Positions 61,580 to 64,000 of a stretch of 64,000 bases of DNA are shown here, one piece after another; the stretch's first letter is position 1, and the number at the start of each line of letters is the position of its first letter. The stretch spans positions 62,001 to 126,000 of the forward strand of contig NZ_JROG01000008.1 of assembly GCF_000786215.1 (NCBI RefSeq). Direction: 5' to 3'. The notes under the pieces were generated by a model that was not told where the DNA came from, ran no database searches, and saw only the letters and a program-made list of their open reading frames with translations. The stretch comes from Sphingomonas sp. 35-24ZXX. GTDB lineage: Bacteria > Pseudomonadota > Alphaproteobacteria > Sphingomonadales > Sphingomonadaceae. The position numbers were made by a program, and so were the translations under genes.

Positions 61580-62008
61580 TCACACGCTCTGGATATAATC
61601 CCTGAGCGCTGCCGCCTCGCTTTCGATCTTGTCGATGCGGTATTTCACTAGATCGCCGATCGAGACGAAGCCGATCAGCGTCGTGCCCTCGACCACCGGC
61701 AGATGGCGAATCCGCCTGCGGGTCATCAGCGACAGCGCGGACATCACCGGGGTGTCGGGGGTCACCGTGATCGGCGGCGCGGTCATCGCCTGCTCGACCG
61801 GCTGGTCGAGAATGCCGGGGCCATCCGAGTTCAGCCGATAGACCAGATCGCGTTCGGAAAAGATGCCGACGACCTCGCCATCGCGCACGATCGGCAGGGC
61901 GCCGATTCGCCGTTCCGCCAGCAGATTGGCGGCATCGCGCACCGTGGCATCGCAGGTGCACTGGTGCACGGTGCCGTCGCGGTTCGACAGGATGGTGGCA
62001 ATGGTCAT
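61580..62008 (-). CDS. CBS-domain-pair protein
   Basis: A 142-residue protein consisting of two CBS motifs: residues about 10-60 (CDATVRDAANLLAERRIGALPIV, VGIFSERDLVYRL) and 78-130 (TPVMSALSLMTRRRIRHLPVVEG, IGFVSIGDLVKYRI). Such stand-alone pairs bind AMP, ATP or NADH and regulate partner enzymes. No partner is obvious nearby. Start ATG at 62008; an extended frame to 62086 lacks homology. Confidence 0.9.
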   Translation of the reverse strand: MTIATILSNRDGTVHQCTCDATVRDAANLLAERRIGALPIVRDGEVVGIFSERDLVYRLNSDGPGILDQPVEQAMTAPPITVTPDTPVMSALSLMTRRRIRHLPVVEGTTLIGFVSIGDLVKYRIDKIESEAAALRDYIQSV

Positions 62009-62148
62009 GGCATGCGCTCTCCTTGGCAAGGCCCGGTCACCTTGATCGGCGGTACCGCATGCATGCAGGCCGCCATGGCGACTCAAGCTTGCGCGATGGT
62101 CCCACGAAATGCTTGGAAAGAAAAGCGCGCAGCACCTATATCGCCGTC

Positions 62149-62439
62149 ATGCCACGCTTTTCCAATCTCGATGATCCCGATTATGCCCGCTTTGCCTGGC
62201 GCCGTTACTGGCGGGTCATGGGCTGGATGGGGGGCGTCACCGGTCTGGCGGTGGTGCTGACCCTGGCGGGGCTTTTCCTGCTGCACGGCACGGTGTCGAT
62301 CCATCTGTATATTGCCGCAGCGTTGGGCGTGGGCTTTACCATGATGCTGACCGCGGCGCTGATGGGGCTGGTCTTCCTCTCCAGCGGCACCGGCCACGAC
62401 GAATCGATCGATGACGCGCTCGATCCCGACGCACCTTGA
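62149..62439 (+). CDS. Small two-helix membrane protein
   Basis: A 96-residue protein with two hydrophobic segments (GVTGLAVVLTLAGLFLLHG and LYIAAALGVGFTMMLTAALMGLVFL) and an acidic C-terminus (DESIDDALDPDAP). It lies 14 bases before the thioesterase gene and is probably co-transcribed with it. The pairing is common in sphingomonads; the function is unknown. Confidence 0.8.
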   Translation: MPRFSNLDDPDYARFAWRRYWRVMGWMGGVTGLAVVLTLAGLFLLHGTVSIHLYIAAALGVGFTMMLTAALMGLVFLSSGTGHDESIDDALDPDAP

Positions 62440-62453
62440 GGGGGGACTGATCC

Positions 62454-62861
62454 ATGGCTGAACTGACCGGGACGCTGGCCGCGGGCCGCGAGCCCATATT
62501 GCGCGTCGTACCCGCACCATCAGACATCAATTCCAACGGCCATATCTTCGGCGGCTGGGTGCTGGCGCAGATGGATATCGCAGGCGGCATCATCGCCGGG
62601 CACGAGGTGCAGGGGCCGTGTGCGACCGTCGCCATCGAGACGATGCAGTTCCTTGCGCCGATCCTGCTGCGCGACATCATCTCGATCTATGGCGAGGTCG
62701 AACGCGTCGGCCGCACCTCGATCGCGATTCGGCTCGACGTGATCGCGACACGCGGCCGCGACGCGGAAGAGGTGCGTGTCACCAGCGGGCTGTTCACCTT
62801 CGTCGCCCTGGACGAGAACCACCGTCCTCGTCCGATCGTGCGCGAGACCAAGCTGGTCTAG
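62454..62861 (+). CDS. yciA: Acyl-CoA thioesterase (YciA type, hotdog fold)
   Basis: A 135-residue hotdog thioesterase hydrolysing a wide range of acyl-CoAs. Key stretch SDINSNGHIFGGWVLAQMDIAGG contains the conserved Asn/Gly and the catalytic Asp; VAIETMQFLAPILLRDIISIYG follows. Its last four bases overlap the convergent hydrolase gene. Confidence 0.93.
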   Translation: MAELTGTLAAGREPILRVVPAPSDINSNGHIFGGWVLAQMDIAGGIIAGHEVQGPCATVAIETMQFLAPILLRDIISIYGEVERVGRTSIAIRLDVIATRGRDAEEVRVTSGLFTFVALDENHRPRPIVRETKLV

Positions 62862-63628
62862 CCCTGCCCGATCTGCCCGAGCAGATTGCCCACCGTCTGG
62901 ATCAGCAGCGCAATATCGGCGTCGCGCGACAGGCGGTGGTCGCCATCCTTGATCAGCAGCAATTGCACATCGGTGCTGCGCAGCTGCTTTTGCGTTTCCA
63001 GCGCATATTGCCACGGCACATCGGCATCGGCCTGGCCGTGGATCAGCCGCACCGGGCCATCGAACGCGATCTCGCCGATCAGCACGCGGTTGCCCTCGCC
63101 CGACTGCCAGAAGCGGCGGGTGGTGACCATCGGCTCGGGGCCGTATGCGCTCGCCCGCTCCAGCCGCCCTTCGGTGAGGATGGTCATCTTCTCTTCCTGG
63201 GAAAAGCCCCACATCGTGAAGTCGGGCGCGGCGGCGATGCCGACCAGGCCAACCACGCGCTGCGGACGCGCCAGCGCTGCGAGCAGCGCGAGCCAGCCGC
63301 CCATCGACGACCCGATCAGCACCACCGGCCCGCTGGCCACGGTGTCGAGCAGCGCCAGCACATCGCCCAGCCAATCTGCCAGGGCCTGGTCCTCGAAAGC
63401 ACCGCTGCTCGCGCCGCACCCGGCATAATCGAAGCGCAGCATCGCCAGGCCCTGCCCCGCTGCCCACGCGTCCAGCGCCAGCGCCTTGGTGCCGGTCATG
63501 TCGCTGGCATAGCCGGGCAGGAAGACGAGCGTCGGCGCAGCCGCGCGCGCGGCGCTGGCGCGGCGGTGCTGATAGACGATCCGCGGCCGATCGGCCCGAT
63601 CGAGAAAGCTGATGGAAGGGTCTGTCAT
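62858..63628 (-). CDS. Alpha/beta hydrolase (ABHD10-like)
   Basis: A 256-residue cytoplasmic serine hydrolase. Nucleophile elbow GSSMGG (about residues 111-116), oxyanion loop LVFLPGYASDMTGTKA, Asp in LIHGQADADVPW and His in KDGDHRLSRDAD. Similar to the ABHD10/YqiA-type esterases acting on small acyl thioesters or esters. No signal peptide. Convergent with yciA. Confidence 0.87.
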   Translation of the reverse strand: MTDPSISFLDRADRPRIVYQHRRASAARAAAPTLVFLPGYASDMTGTKALALDAWAAGQGLAMLRFDYAGCGASSGAFEDQALADWLGDVLALLDTVASGPVVLIGSSMGGWLALLAALARPQRVVGLVGIAAAPDFTMWGFSQEEKMTILTEGRLERASAYGPEPMVTTRRFWQSGEGNRVLIGEIAFDGPVRLIHGQADADVPWQYALETQKQLRSTDVQLLLIKDGDHRLSRDADIALLIQTVGNLLGQIGQG

Positions 63629-63671
63629 GCCGGGTGTCTAGCGAAGCGAATGGGCCATGGCCAGCACCCCT

Positions 63672-63808
63672 TCTCTCCCCTCCCGCTGGCGGGAGGGGCA
63701 GGTTCAGCTTGCTGAACCGGGGTGGGCCGGGAGCGTGACGGACGATGCAGCCCCACCCCGTCTTCGCCTCTGGCTCAGCCACCCCTCCCGCAGCCGGGAG
63801 GGGAGAGA
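63672..63808. repeat. Intergenic inverted-repeat element A3 (137 bp)
   Basis: Outer arms TCTCTCCCCTCCCG... (from 63672) and ...CGGGAGGGGAGAGA (to 63808) are reverse complements. Inside are the hairpin GGTTCAGCTTGCTGAACC (63701-63718) and a GGGGTGGG/CCCCACCCC pair. Same nested design and AGCTTGCT core as elements A1 and A2. It fills the gap between the hydrolase gene and hemH. Confidence 0.78.
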
Positions 63809-63811
63809 TGG

Positions 63812-64000
63812 TTAAATCCAGCCGCCCAGTTCGCGGCGGATCAGGGTTTCGAGCATGTCCATGCCTTCGGTGCTGGCATTGAGACAGGGCAGGTACGCGA
63901 ACTTTTCGCCGCCCGCGTGCTCGAACTGCTCGCGGCCCTGGATCGCCAGTTCCTCGAGCGTTTCGAGGCAATCGACCGAAAAGCCCGGCGCGATCACCGC
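63812..64000 (-). CDS. hemH: Ferrochelatase, C-terminal part
   Basis: The last 62 residues of HemH, which inserts Fe(II) into protoporphyrin IX in the final step of heme synthesis; the rest lies beyond the window. The visible sequence, [19 protein letters not shown], then [20 protein letters not shown], is the conserved C-terminus of the family, including the Glu-rich helix lining the active site. The frame is open to the window edge. Confidence 0.93.
   Translation of the reverse strand, partial: AVIAPGFSVDCLETLEELAIQGREQFEHAGGEKFAYLPCLNASTEGMDMLETLIRRELGGWI

Overview
The window is a piece of a high-GC alphaproteobacterial chromosome, most likely from Sphingomonadales (a Sphingomonas, Sphingopyxis or Blastomonas relative). 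This rests on the rpmH-rnpA-yidD-yidC-engB block, protein sequences typical of the order, a MucR/Ros regulator, two TonB-dependent receptors and families of short inverted repeats in the gaps. No transposase, integrase, phage gene, CRISPR array or rRNA was seen. One tRNA, Leu(TAG), is present.

Layout. 1-4.6 kb: a cut-off, lower-GC hypothetical gene, then ribosomal protein L34, RNase P protein, membrane protein insertion (YidD, YidC), the GTPase EngB and a GST. 4.6-12.2 kb: an epimerase-like SDR, aminopeptidase N, PgeF, a DASS anion transporter and a Cys/Met PLP enzyme. 12.3-22.1 kb: a long minus-strand housekeeping run in transcription order NifU-like protein, nitroreductase, tsaB, rimI, mucR, fur, plsC, miaB, phoH, ybeY, corC and a glycosyltransferase. 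22.2-32.7 kb: an M16 protease, tRNA-Leu, trigger factor with an unusual tail, a CrtI-like oxidoreductase, feoAB, ssb, a cupin and arsC. 32.7-36.3 kb: 3-hydroxybutyrate dehydrogenase divergent from a patatin-like lipase and two acetoacetate-decarboxylase-fold paralogues, one of which has lost its catalytic residues. 36.4-43.7 kb: a PIN/antitoxin pair, comM, an HxlR regulator with a decaying VOC/DUF1428/SRPBCC operon, small secreted proteins and YghU. 43.7-49.7 kb: a sucrose locus (ROK fructokinase, GH68 enzyme, TonB receptor, MFS transporter) with paired LacI-type operators. 49.8-64 kb: clpP, clpX, an Oar-like TonB receptor, thrS, a membrane protein/XRE pair, hydrolases, a HerA-like ATPase, a CBS protein, YciA and the end of hemH.

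The strongest unusual signal is upstream of thrS. A 23-codon reading frame with six threonine codons starts directly at a predicted transcription start. It is followed by three mutually exclusive stems ending in a terminator-like hairpin, the layout of a threonine attenuator controlling threonyl-tRNA synthetase. Other points of note are the acetoacetate decarboxylase pseudoenzyme, a nonsense-interrupted gene and an internally deleted gene in the HxlR operon, a PIN toxin gene whose start codon lies inside an operator-like palindrome, and six intergenic inverted-repeat elements of four kinds.
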